From Ruminococcaceae bacterium UBA3751 (GTDB lineage: Bacteria; Bacillota; Clostridia; Oscillospirales; Acutalibacteraceae), in contig DFGL01000008.1 of NCBI GenBank assembly GCA_002371215.1, positions 1 through 20,575 on the forward strand: 20,575 nucleotides of DNA, read 5' to 3'. The translations under genes were made by a program, and so were the position numbers. The first letter of the stretch is position 1, and each line of letters begins with the position of its first letter. Under the pieces are notes generated by a model. That model worked only from the letters and a program-made list of their open reading frames with translations. It searched no databases and had not been told where the DNA came from. Shown piece after piece: positions 13,516-20,575 of this stretch.

Positions 13516-15321
13516 ATGTTATTACGAACAAGAAAGTTTGCCGTAATATCGCTTATAGCAGTGCTTGTGGCTATGCTCAGCCTGAGTATCGGCGGCGGAA
13601 TTTCGGCTCTTGCAGCGGACGGTACCGTTTCCGTTGAAGTTGACGGCGAAACCGTAGAGTACGACCTTTCGTCGGATGAGGGTGCTGCTGAATACGTTGA
13701 CAGCTATGCGGACAACCTCAGTAACGATAAGGGCTTTGAGGAGAATATCAAAACCGCTCTTACAACGGTTCGTTCCACTATCAAGCAGTATGCAACGTTC
13801 TGGGCGCTCATTCCGCCGATTATAGCAATACTTCTTGCGCTTATAACAAAAGAGGTTTATTCCTCTCTGTTTATAGGTATCCTTGCGGGCGGCGTTATTT
13901 ATTCAAACTTTGATTTTGAAACAACCGTTGTCCACGTTTTTAAGGAAGGCTTTATTGATACGGTTGCGGACGCCTATAATATAGGTATTATTATATTCCT
14001 CGTTCTTCTCGGCGCGCTTGTTGCCATGATGAACAAAACGGGGGGCTCAGCCGCGTTCGGACGGTGGGCTGCAAAGCATATCAATTCGCGAATAGGCGCT
14101 CAGCTTGCAACAACAGCCCTCGGCGTTCTTATCTTTGTTGACGACTATTTCAACTGCCTTACGGTAGGCTCTGTAATGCGCCCCGTAACGGATAAAAAGA
14201 ATATTTCCAGGGAAAAGCTCGCGTATCTAATTGACGCAACGGCAGCTCCCGTATGTATTATCGCCCCGATTTCCTCCTGGGCTGCAGCCGTAGCAGGCTT
14301 TGCCAAGGGCGCGGGCGCAGAGAGCGGAATGTCCCTGTTTATTCAGGCAATCCCGTATAACTTCTACGCTCTTCTCACTATCGTTATGATGATATTCATC
14401 GCCGTTGCAAAGTTCGATTACGGCCCGATGAAAAAGTATGAGGCAGCGGCTAAGAAGGGCGAAGCGCTCGATAAGCTTGAGGAGCTTTCAAACGAAGCGA
14501 ATTCCAAGGTTAAGGAAAACGAGAAGGGCAAGGTTATAGACCTTCTTATCCCTGTTGTATTCCTCATCATTGCCTGCGTTATCGGTATGATTTATTCCGG
14601 CGGCTTCTTCACGGCAGGTGAGGATTGCTACCACGATTTCATTGGCTCGTTCTCAAACAGCGACGCGTCCGTAGGTCTCGTTTTCGGCTCGTTTATAACG
14701 ATAATTTTTGCAATTATTTACTTTATGTGCCGCCGCGTTATCTCCTTTAAGGACTGTATGGAAGCAATCCCCGAGGGCTTTAACGCAATGACTCCCGCTA
14801 TTCTCATTCTCGTTTGCGCCTGGACTCTTAAGACTATGACCGATTCCCTCGGTGCAAAGATATTCATCTCTCAGCTTATTGAGGGCTCGGCGAGCGGCTT
14901 CAAGATGCTTCTCCCCGCAATTATCTTCTTAATTGCCGTAGGTCTTTCCTTTGCAACGGGTACGTCATGGGGTACTTTCGGTATTCTTATTCCTATCGTT
15001 CTCAGCGTATTCTCGGGAACGGACGGCGCAATTACAATTATCGCCGTTTCCGCTTGTATGGCAGGCGCCGTTTGCGGAGACCACTGCTCACCGATTTCGG
15101 ATACAACGATTATGGCTTCCGCCGGTGCTCAGTGTAACCATATTAACCACGTTTCAACCCAGCTTCCGTACGCGCTTACAGTAGCGGGCGTATCGTTCGT
15201 AAGCTATATTATCGCAGGCTTCGTTCAGTCCGCATGGATTGCGCTCCCGATAGCAATAGTTCTTATGATTTGTACGCTCTTCGTTCTCAAGCTCGTACTC
15301 GGCAAAAAGCAGGACGCATAA
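13516..15321 (+). CDS. NhaC-family Na+/H+ antiporter-type transporter with extracytoplasmic N-terminus
   Basis: The protein has 601 residues. The core from about residue 95 is an NhaC/COG1757 transporter with roughly a dozen membrane helices. It has the family motif FVDDYFNCLTVGSVMRPVTD (Asp209, Asp210), then DATAAPVCIIAPISSWAAAVAGF, and late ATGTSWGTFGILIPI and CGDHCSPISDTTIMASAGA. Such proteins exchange Na+ for H+ or, in some members, transport amino or organic acids. Unusually, residues 1-33 look like a cleavable signal peptide (RTRK, hydrophobic core, ALA|A). An acidic segment of about 60 residues follows before the first core helix and would lie outside the cell. GGAGG precedes the ATG. 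The gene is monocistronic, with its own promoter and a strong terminator. Confidence 0.88.
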   Translation: MLLRTRKFAVISLIAVLVAMLSLSIGGGISALAADGTVSVEVDGETVEYDLSSDEGAAEYVDSYADNLSNDKGFEENIKTALTTVRSTIKQYATFWALIPPIIAILLALITKEVYSSLFIGILAGGVIYSNFDFETTVVHVFKEGFIDTVADAYNIGIIIFLVLLGALVAMMNKTGGSAAFGRWAAKHINSRIGAQLATTALGVLIFVDDYFNCLTVGSVMRPVTDKKNISREKLAYLIDATAAPVCIIAPISSWAAAVAGFAKGAGAESGMSLFIQAIPYNFYALLTIVMMIFIAVAKFDYGPMKKYEAAAKKGEALDKLEELSNEANSKVKENEKGKVIDLLIPVVFLIIACVIGMIYSGGFFTAGEDCYHDFIGSFSNSDASVGLVFGSFITIIFAIIYFMCRRVISFKDCMEAIPEGFNAMTPAILILVCAWTLKTMTDSLGAKIFISQLIEGSASGFKMLLPAIIFLIAVGLSFATGTSWGTFGILIPIVLSVFSGTDGAITIIAVSACMAGAVCGDHCSPISDTTIMASAGAQCNHINHVSTQLPYALTVAGVSFVSYIIAGFVQSAWIALPIAIVLMICTLFVLKLVLGKKQDA

Positions 15322-15328
15322 TTAAACA

Positions 15329-15362
15329 AAACAAAAGGCAGGCTCACGCCTGCCTTTTGTTT
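15329..15362 (+). terminator. Rho-independent terminator of the NhaC-family gene
   Basis: A perfect 15-bp stem (15329-15343 with 15348-15362; core AAAAGGCAGGC / GCCTGCCTTTT) and a 4-nt loop, TCAC. The descending arm ends in TTTTGTTT. It starts 7 nt after the stop codon. A dispersed repeat begins at the very next base. Confidence 0.9.
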
Positions 15363-15541
15363 GTAGGGGTCGGCTCGCTGCGCGGACGCCCTCTCTGTCA
15401 CTTCGTGACACCTCTCCCACGGGAGAGAACCTCGGCAGCCCGTTAATTAGAATTAAGAAATACCGGTTGCAACAAGACTACCGTAGGGGCTGACGACCTC
15501 GGCAGCCCGTTATTTGTATCCTCAATTATCAATTAAACTTA
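15363..15541. repeat. Second intergenic patch of hairpin repeats
   Basis: The patch lies between the convergent NhaC and deaminase genes and contains no gene. It holds a 27-nt copy (15363-15389) of the 10550-10576 unit and two perfect small hairpins, TGTCAC-TTC-GTGACA (15396-15410) and CTCTCCC-AC-GGGAGAG (15412-15427). It also has an exact 17-nt direct repeat, ACCTCGGCAGCCCGTTA (15429-15445 and 15496-15512), and another GTAGGGG unit at 15483 that folds as GGGCTG...CAGCCC. The two ends carry AATTAAG-like and CTTAATT-like sequence in inverse orientation, as in the first patch. Confidence 0.75.
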
Positions 15542-16789
15542 TTAATCCTTAATTCTTTCATAAACCGCCTGAGCCCTTGCGTAAATCGCCTCCGCGTCAA
15601 TTCCTACAAATTCGCGGTTATCATAAAGGATTTTGCCGTTGACCATAGTCATTAAAACGTTATCCTTTGAGCCTGAATAAACAAGATTCTTAGTAATGTT
15701 AACGATAGGCTGCATATTCGGGCGGTGAAGGTCAATAACGGTTAAATCCGCGAGCTTGCCCTCGTCAATAACGTCGCAGTCATAAAGCCCCATACAGTGC
15801 GCCGAGCCGATTGTAGCCGCCTTAAGCACCTCGTCAGCGTCACAGGCTGCAGCGTCGTTGTCGTTAAGCTTCTGGGTTGCGGTAATAAGGTACATCTCCC
15901 TGAACATATCAAGCGCGTTGTTGCTTGAAGGACCGTCTGTTCCTACCGCGAGGTTAACGCCTTTTTTCATCATTTTCGTAACGGGAGCAATGCCTGAAGC
16001 AAGCTTGCAGTTAGAGCCTGCGTTAATAACCGCCCAAATGCCTTTTTCCTTATAAATATCAAGGTCGCTGTCCGTAACCCATACGCTGTGGAAGCCCGCA
16101 CCGCCGTAGTTAAACAGCCCAAGCTCGTTGAAAAGCTCAGTCGGTGTTTTTTTGTATCTTTCAATACAGCCCTCAACCTCGCTCTTCGTTTCGCAGGAAT
16201 GTACGAAAAGCGGGGCTTTGTATTTTTCAACAAGGCGGGCAATGTCCTCCATTATTTCTCTGGAGGTAGTGTATTCCGCGTGGAAGCCGAGCTTATATGA
16301 AACAAGTTCATCGTAATTATTATACGTATTGTAATATTCCTCGAGTTTTTCAACGCTCTCCTTAAAGTTGTTTACCGCGCAGCACATAACCGTTCTGAAG
16401 CCCAAATCCACGCTCGCCTTTGCCATAGCCTCGGGGAAGTAGTACATATCAAAGCAAGCCGACGTACCGCTTGTAAGATACTCTAAAAATGCAAGCATTG
16501 AAAGGTCGTAAACGTCCTGCGCAGTAAGCTTTGCCTCAAGCGGAAATATCTTGGTATTAAGCCATTCGTGAAGCGGCAAACCGTCAGCGTACGAGCGCGC
16601 GAAGGTCATTGCAGAGTGGGTGTGGGCGTTCTTGAATGCGGGCATTAAAAGGTTGCCCTTAAGGTCATATACGCTATCCGCCGCAAGCTCTCCGCCGACG
16701 GAAACTATTCTGTTTTTGTCAACGTAAACGTCCATTTTTGAAATGTTAAAATCCTTGTCTAAAATATAACCGTTAGTAAATTTTATCAT
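15542..16789 (-). CDS. mtaD: 5-methylthioadenosine/S-adenosylhomocysteine deaminase-type amidohydrolase
   Basis: A 415-residue cytoplasmic metal-dependent deaminase of the TrzN/MtaD group. The metal and catalytic residues are visible: His56 and His58 (NAHTHSAMT), His197 and Glu200 (FVHSCET), His234 (GFHSVW) and Asp285 (GTDGPSSNN). The GSNCKLASGIAPV loop fits the family pattern. Members convert methylthioadenosine or S-adenosylhomocysteine to the inosine analogue, releasing ammonia; some members use other substrates such as guanine, so the name leans on context. The start overlaps the mtnA stop (ATGA) with AAGGAG inside the mtnA end. It is the last gene of an operon with PNP and mtnA. Its 3' end (ATTAAGGATTAA) abuts the repeat patch. 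Confidence 0.85.
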   Translation of the reverse strand: MIKFTNGYILDKDFNISKMDVYVDKNRIVSVGGELAADSVYDLKGNLLMPAFKNAHTHSAMTFARSYADGLPLHEWLNTKIFPLEAKLTAQDVYDLSMLAFLEYLTSGTSACFDMYYFPEAMAKASVDLGFRTVMCCAVNNFKESVEKLEEYYNTYNNYDELVSYKLGFHAEYTTSREIMEDIARLVEKYKAPLFVHSCETKSEVEGCIERYKKTPTELFNELGLFNYGGAGFHSVWVTDSDLDIYKEKGIWAVINAGSNCKLASGIAPVTKMMKKGVNLAVGTDGPSSNNALDMFREMYLITATQKLNDNDAAACDADEVLKAATIGSAHCMGLYDCDVIDEGKLADLTVIDLHRPNMQPIVNITKNLVYSGSKDNVLMTMVNGKILYDNREFVGIDAEAIYARAQAVYERIKD

Positions 16790-17748
16790 AATTGCTCCTT
16801 AAAGTTAAACGGAGGGTAGTGAATACCCTTGTCCGTAATTATTGCCGTAATCAGTCCGCTGTCCGTAACGTCAAAAGCGGGGTTGTAGCATTTCGTTTCG
16901 GGCAGGGCAGAGGGCTTTTCAAAATAAAAGCTCTTTATTTCGTCAGCATCTCTTTCTTCTATAATTATTCCGCTTCCGTTTTCGCAGGCTGTATCGATAG
17001 TAGAGTACGGAGCGAGAACGTAAAACGGAATTTTGTAATGCTTTGCGAGGATTGCAACGCCGCTCGTGCCGATTTTATTCGCCGTGTCGCCGTTGTTTGC
17101 AATTCTGTCTGCTCCGACGAGAACGGCGTTAATTCTGCCTTCCTTCATAACGAGGCTCGCCATATTGTCGCAAATCAGCGTTACGTCAATCCCCGCCTTT
17201 TCGAGCTCGTACGAGGTTAACCTTGCACCCTGAAGAAGCGGTCTCGTCTCGTCTGAATAAACGCGGAAATTATAACCCTTTTCCTTGCCGAGAAGGAGAG
17301 GTCCGAGCCCCGTTCCGTATTCGCTCGTTGCGAGCGCTCCGGCGTTGCAGTGGGTGAGTATTCCGTCGCCGTCCTTTAATAGCGAAAGTCCGTATTCGCT
17401 GATTTTACGGCACATCGCTATATCCTCGTTCTGTATGGCGATTGCTTCGTCAATAAGGGATTTTCCTTCGTTATATGCGTCGAGCATTCTTGCAGTCGCC
17501 CAGGAGAGATTAACCGCCGTAGGTCTTACGGAATCAAGGTACGTCTTAAGTTCGGTCTTGTCCTCGTCTATGAGCGCCATAGCGAAGGCGGCGAATATTC
17601 CTATAGCGGGCGCGCCGCGTACCTTAAGCGTTTTTATTGCGGAATAATAATCCTCTTTCGTTTTCGGGGTAAAGTATATCTCCTCGCCGGGCAGTCTGCT
17701 CTGGTCAAGGACGGTAAGCACCCCGTTTTCGTATTTGATATTTTTCAT
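16786..17748 (-). CDS. mtnA: S-methyl-5-thioribose-1-phosphate isomerase
   Basis: A 320-residue member of the eIF2B/MtnA fold. Signatures are KVRGAPAIGI near residues 42-51, THCNAGALATSEYGTG with the catalytic Cys134, SDETRPLLQGARLTSYEL, NMASLVM, and VGADRIANNGDTANKIGT with the catalytic Asp214. It converts methylthioribose-1-phosphate to methylthioribulose-1-phosphate in the cytoplasm. Some members also act on 5-deoxyribose-1-phosphate or ribose-1-phosphate. The ATG shares one base with the PNP stop (TAATG), and the 3' end overlaps mtaD by 4 nt. No mtnB/mtnX/mtnD or class II aldolase gene is nearby, so the onward path is not encoded here. Confidence 0.93.
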   Translation of the reverse strand: MKNIKYENGVLTVLDQSRLPGEEIYFTPKTKEDYYSAIKTLKVRGAPAIGIFAAFAMALIDEDKTELKTYLDSVRPTAVNLSWATARMLDAYNEGKSLIDEAIAIQNEDIAMCRKISEYGLSLLKDGDGILTHCNAGALATSEYGTGLGPLLLGKEKGYNFRVYSDETRPLLQGARLTSYELEKAGIDVTLICDNMASLVMKEGRINAVLVGADRIANNGDTANKIGTSGVAILAKHYKIPFYVLAPYSTIDTACENGSGIIIEERDADEIKSFYFEKPSALPETKCYNPAFDVTDSGLITAIITDKGIHYPPFNFKEQL

Positions 17749-18551
17749 TATATGTTCCTTATAATTTCAGTAACAAGTTTTTCAAACTGCGGAGCCTTTG
17801 CGTTGGCGGTTTCGGTTACCTCTTCGGAGGTAAGCGGCTTATCAAGCAGTCCGCAGGCGAGGTTTGCTATAACGGAAATTCCGCATACCTTAAGCCCGCA
17901 GTGAACGGCGGCGATAGCCTCGATAACCGTGCTCATTCCGACAGCGTCAGCGCCGATATTCGCGAGCATTTTTATCTCGGCGGGCGTTTCAAACTGAGGC
18001 CCCGTAAGCTGGGCGTAAACGCCTTCCTTAAGCTCAATTCCGTTATCACAGGCGATTTTCTTAACGGCTTTTCTTATCTCTCTGTCGTAAACGTTGCTCA
18101 TATCGGGAAAGCGTACTCCGAGAGACTCGTCGTTCTTTCCGATTAGCGGGGAGGGAACGAAGGCGGAAATGTGGTCGCTTATAAGCATAAAATCGCCGCA
18201 GTTAAGCGTTTTGTTTATGCCTCCGCTCGCGTTTGTAAGTATGATTTTTTCAGCGCCGAGCGCTTTTGCAAGCCTTACTGTAAGAACGGTCTCCTTAGCC
18301 GAATATCCCTCGTAAAGATGAAATCTTCCGCTGAAAAGCAATACGGTTTTTCCGCCGAGAGTTCCGAGAATAAGTTCGCCCCTGTGCGACGGAGCGGTTG
18401 AAACGGGAAAACCCTCAAGCTCGCCGTACGGTATTCTTACCGCGTTTTCAGCCCTGTCGGCAAGCGCGCCGAGCCCCGAGCCGAGAATAACCGCAGTTTC
18501 GGGTACTGCAGGGTAAAGGCTTTTAATATATTCAGCAACCTTGTGAAGCAT
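17748..18551 (-). CDS. Purine nucleoside phosphorylase, trimeric (PNP-I) type
   Basis: The enzyme has 267 residues from the ATG at 18551. GAGGTGAT lies just upstream and a good promoter just above that; a longer frame would add 22 hydrophobic residues and run through the promoter. The motifs are VILGSGLGALA (phosphate site), PSHRGELILG, GRFHLYEGY, LTNASGGIN, LTGPQFETPAEIKML (Glu of the base pocket), GMSTVIEAI, and Asn in SVIANLACG. These are features of 6-oxopurine PNPs rather than of MTA phosphorylases, which have a different GPRF-type pocket. It splits inosine, guanosine or similar nucleosides with phosphate. Placed before mtnA and mtaD, a role on methylthioinosine is likely: the deaminase makes it, PNP cleaves it, and MtnA isomerises the product. 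Confidence 0.9.
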   Translation of the reverse strand: MLHKVAEYIKSLYPAVPETAVILGSGLGALADRAENAVRIPYGELEGFPVSTAPSHRGELILGTLGGKTVLLFSGRFHLYEGYSAKETVLTVRLAKALGAEKIILTNASGGINKTLNCGDFMLISDHISAFVPSPLIGKNDESLGVRFPDMSNVYDREIRKAVKKIACDNGIELKEGVYAQLTGPQFETPAEIKMLANIGADAVGMSTVIEAIAAVHCGLKVCGISVIANLACGLLDKPLTSEEVTETANAKAPQFEKLVTEIIRNI

Positions 18552-18569
18552 TGTTATCACCTCAAATGT

Positions 18570-18597
18570 ATTATAAATAATAATTAAGAAGAAATCA
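18570..18597 (-). promoter_or_regulatory. Promoter of the PNP-mtnA-mtaD operon
   Basis: On the minus strand: TTGATT (18597-18592), a 16-nt spacer and TATAAT (18575-18570). The ribosome site begins only about 8 nt after the -10, so the leader is very short and leaves no room for a riboswitch. Confidence 0.65.
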
Positions 18598-18619
18598 AGT
18601 GCGGCGGCTAAAATCACTA

Positions 18620-18648
18620 TTGCAATATGATAAATAATTTGTTATTAT
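18620..18648 (+). promoter_or_regulatory. Promoter of the BMP lipoprotein gene, flanked by a 7-bp inverted repeat
   Basis: TTGCAA (18620-18625), a 17-nt spacer, then TATTAT (18643-18648). ATCACTA (18613-18619) and TAGTGAT (18653-18659) flank this promoter as an inverted repeat and could be regulator half-sites. Divergent arrangement with the PNP operon allows shared control. Confidence 0.55.
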
Positions 18649-18686
18649 TAATTAGTGATATACTTTTCATTTCGGAGGAAGAAATT

Positions 18687-20522
18687 ATGAAAAGAATTAT
18701 TTCTTTAGCGCTTGTACTTGTTCTTACTGTCAGTCTCGTGCTTTCGGGCTGCGCTAAAAAGAACGCAGAAAGCTTTGAGCTTGCGCTTATTACGGACGGT
18801 GCAACCATCAGCGATAAAGCGTATAATCAAAGCGCGTGGAACGGGCTTAAGGCTTATGCCGAGGAAAACGGAAAAACCTGCCGTTATTACCAGCCCGTGC
18901 TTGATGAAAAGGGCGAATTAACCTCGGAAACAATCGCCAAGTACATTGATATTGCCGTAAATAACGGAGCAAAATATATCGTCCTCCCGGGCGAAGCGTT
19001 TGCCGTTTCCGCTTACGAGATAGCGCCGACATATAAGGATGTTAACTTTATCCTTCTTGACGCTCAGCCCCATTCCAAAGACGACCCGACTTTAAGGCTT
19101 CAGTCAAACGTTATGTGCGTTTCTTACGATTACTATCAGGGCGGCTTCCTCGCAGGCTTTGTTTCGGTTATCGACGGGCTTAAGGACGGCGACAGGGTAA
19201 TCAGAGAAGCCAATACAAAGCTCGGCTTCATCGCGGAAGCGGGTAACGATAAGAGTAAGGCGTATTCCGACGGCTATCTTCAGGGCGTTGCCTATGCCGC
19301 AGATTTAAAGGGCGTTCCCGTAACGGTTGATTATGCGGCGTACAATGCCGACGTGCTCGATTACGATTACAGCTTTACCGTAAAGCCCGTTTATATTGAC
19401 GTTAAGGACGCTAAAGAGGATACATATAAGGTTAAGGTAGTAGACGGAATCGGCTCAGGCGTTTACACGCTCGGCGAAAACGTAACTATTACCGCTAATC
19501 CCGCTCCCGAGGGCAAGGTGTTTGACCACTGGGAAACCAAGAGCGATACTGAGGGCGTTAAGGATAAAAAGGTAAATATCTCCTCCAAAAAGGATTCCTC
19601 AATGAATCTTCAGATTGAAAAGTTAGACTGTACCATTACCGCAGTTTGGGCTGACGCCGAAACCGTACCGATTACCGTAAACGGCGGCGCAGAGCCTGTT
19701 ATATATAACGCTCCTAAGGACAGCGAATACTGGGTTGAAGCTCCCGCAGCGGCTCAGGGTATGATTTTTGACCACTGGGAGTGCGCAGACGAAGAGGCAG
19801 TAAAAGAGCCTGAGGAAAAGGGAACAAGCGTTGCCGTTAAGGACAAGGCGCTTGACCTTACAGCGGTATACGTTCAGTCCGACGAGCCGACCTTTAATGT
19901 CACCGTTGAAAACGGAACGGGCAGCGGCTCGTACGTAACTGGCGATACCGTTAAAGTCGTTGCCAACGCACCCGAAGAGGGCAAGATGTTCTATAAGTGG
20001 GAAAACGTTGACCCGCAGGGGCTTTCAACGGGTATTGCAATGGATAACGAATATTGCTACCACGCTGAATTTGAAATGGTAGACCGCTATGCTTCCGTTG
20101 TTGAGAAGATGTTTGACGACGGTACTCAGGTCGTTTTTGCGGGCGGAAGCCGTATCAGCGATTCGCTCTTTACCGCAACGGAAAACTTTGATTATCCCGT
20201 TTTCGCCTTCGGCTGGGGGTATGACGAGAGCAGTAAGGGAAGCTGTCTCGCCTCGGTTGTAAACGATTACGGAAAGGGCGTTCAGGAAGCGCTTAAGGAG
20301 TATCAGGGCGGCTCCTTCATAAGCTGTAACTGTAAGAGAAACGGAATATACGTTACCGGCAAAAACCTTGAACAGTACAGCGAGGATAAGAAGGGCAATC
20401 AGGTAGAGAATTCAGATTATAATAAGGACTACGCTGAGCTTTATAAAACCCTTGCTGAAAAGGAAAAAATAGCCGCTCCGAAAACAAACCTCGTTTCAGT
20501 TAACTACTGGATTAAGGATTAA
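18687..20522 (+). CDS. BMP/PnrA-family substrate-binding lipoprotein with three inserted InlB-like repeats
   Basis: A 611-residue lipoprotein. The signal peptide MKRIISLALVLVLTVSLVLSG ends in the lipobox LSGC with Cys22, so it is anchored outside the membrane. Residues about 30-235 are the N-lobe of a BMP (PnrA/Med) binding protein: ALITDGATISDKAYNQSAW, NVNFILLD-like core, YYQGGFLAGF, and LGFIAEAGNDKSKAYSDGY. Residues about 467-611 are the C-lobe (FDDGTQVVFAGGSRISDSLF, FAFGWGYDESSKGSCLASVVNDY). Between them lie three beta-repeats of the divergent InlB B type (about 246-325, 326-401, 402-466), each with a G-rich turn, a PEGK-like turn and a Trp (DHW, DHW, YKW). BMP proteins usually bind purine nucleosides for ABC import; no permease gene is in view. 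An internal ATG is chosen for its GGAGGAAG site and signal peptide. The insert is the odd feature. Confidence 0.85.
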   Translation: MKRIISLALVLVLTVSLVLSGCAKKNAESFELALITDGATISDKAYNQSAWNGLKAYAEENGKTCRYYQPVLDEKGELTSETIAKYIDIAVNNGAKYIVLPGEAFAVSAYEIAPTYKDVNFILLDAQPHSKDDPTLRLQSNVMCVSYDYYQGGFLAGFVSVIDGLKDGDRVIREANTKLGFIAEAGNDKSKAYSDGYLQGVAYAADLKGVPVTVDYAAYNADVLDYDYSFTVKPVYIDVKDAKEDTYKVKVVDGIGSGVYTLGENVTITANPAPEGKVFDHWETKSDTEGVKDKKVNISSKKDSSMNLQIEKLDCTITAVWADAETVPITVNGGAEPVIYNAPKDSEYWVEAPAAAQGMIFDHWECADEEAVKEPEEKGTSVAVKDKALDLTAVYVQSDEPTFNVTVENGTGSGSYVTGDTVKVVANAPEEGKMFYKWENVDPQGLSTGIAMDNEYCYHAEFEMVDRYASVVEKMFDDGTQVVFAGGSRISDSLFTATENFDYPVFAFGWGYDESSKGSCLASVVNDYGKGVQEALKEYQGGSFISCNCKRNGIYVTGKNLEQYSEDKKGNQVENSDYNKDYAELYKTLAEKEKIAAPKTNLVSVNYWIKD

Positions 20523-20575
20523 TAATTACACAATAAAAAAGGGGAGAGCGTTGGGGCGCCCGTCATAAAGAAGGT
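20523..20575. other. 3' flank with a motif shared with the GH13 3' flank
   Basis: After the lipoprotein stop, an A-rich stretch leads into GGGGCGCCC and CCGTCATAAAGAA (about 20560-20572). The same 13 bases occur after the GH13 gene (6634-6646) just before its terminator stem. The window ends before any hairpin can be seen. Confidence 0.4.

Noticed and set aside
16792..17220. Long open frame (142 codons) on the plus strand, antisense to mtnA
   Set aside because: The opposite strand encodes a complete MtnA with catalytic Cys and Asp; the antisense translation shows no recognisable domain and has no convincing ribosome site.
18552..18617. 22-residue hydrophobic N-terminal extension of PNP, resembling a signal peptide
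   Set aside because: The extension runs through the promoter -10 and -35 and the ribosome site for the inner ATG at 18551; PNP is a cytoplasmic enzyme.
18552..18686. Purine riboswitch upstream of the nucleoside genes
   Set aside because: The leaders after the assigned promoters are only about 10-35 nt and lack the conserved purine aptamer core.
19422..20084. Insert in the BMP protein as a separate gene or frameshift product
   Set aside because: The frame is continuous, codon usage is like the flanks, and there is no internal ribosome site or stop.

Overview
The window looks like chromosomal DNA from an anaerobic, fermentative Firmicute of the class Clostridia, most likely a gut Ruminococcaceae/Oscillospiraceae-type bacterium. 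The grounds are Shine-Dalgarno sites of the AGGAGG type, TTGACA/TATAAT promoters often with a TG-extended -10, a HydABC/Hnd-type hydrogenase operon, GH13 and GH51 plant-glycan enzymes, an NhaC antiporter, a BMP lipoprotein with a Firmicute lipobox, and GC-rich hairpin repeats between genes. The taxonomy is an inference; no rRNA or other marker is present. I see no tRNA, rRNA, CRISPR array, phage or transposase gene.

Region 1 (1-4463, minus strand) is a tightly packed hydrogenase operon. It begins with the NuoE/HndA subunit and continues with a DRTGG protein, a SpoIIAB-like ATPase, a HydS-type [FeFe]-hydrogenase homologue with an altered active-site pocket, a second DRTGG protein, a PHP-domain phosphoesterase and a second histidine-kinase-like ATPase. 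It ends, cut by the window edge, in HndB; HndC and the catalytic hydrogenase probably follow outside. The intergenic region 4464-4710 carries promoters for both directions and an 18-bp near-match to the Rex (NADH/NAD+) operator. The picture is electron bifurcation and H2 formation under redox control, with an embedded putative H2/redox-sensing module.

Region 2 (4711-10520) is carbohydrate and peptide use: a GH13 alpha-glucosidase with an extra N-terminal helical domain, a strong terminator, a 57-residue membrane protein, a HAD phosphatase translationally coupled to an M24 Xaa-Pro peptidase, and, divergent from these, a GH51 arabinofuranosidase coupled to a small cysteine-rich DUF6171-like protein. 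A patch of repeats (10517-10814) follows.

Region 3 (10815-15321) holds a calcineurin-like phosphoesterase, then a membrane protein that I read as a degenerate glucose-family PTS EIICB lacking its phosphorylation Cys and the GITEP motif. A terminator-like hairpin sits over that protein's ribosome-binding site and start codon. An NhaC-family antiporter with an unusual signal-peptide-bearing N-terminus follows, with its own promoter and terminator. A second repeat patch lies at 15363-15541.

Region 4 (15542-20575) is nucleoside salvage. A three-gene minus-strand operon (purine nucleoside phosphorylase, mtnA, MTA/SAH deaminase) can convert methylthioadenosine through methylthioinosine to methylthioribulose-1-phosphate. 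Divergent from it is a BMP-family nucleoside-type binding lipoprotein whose two lobes are separated by three InlB-like repeats, an unusual architecture. The least expected items are this lipoprotein, the pseudo-PTS protein with its start-site hairpin, and the duplicated DRTGG/ATPase sensory module around HydS.
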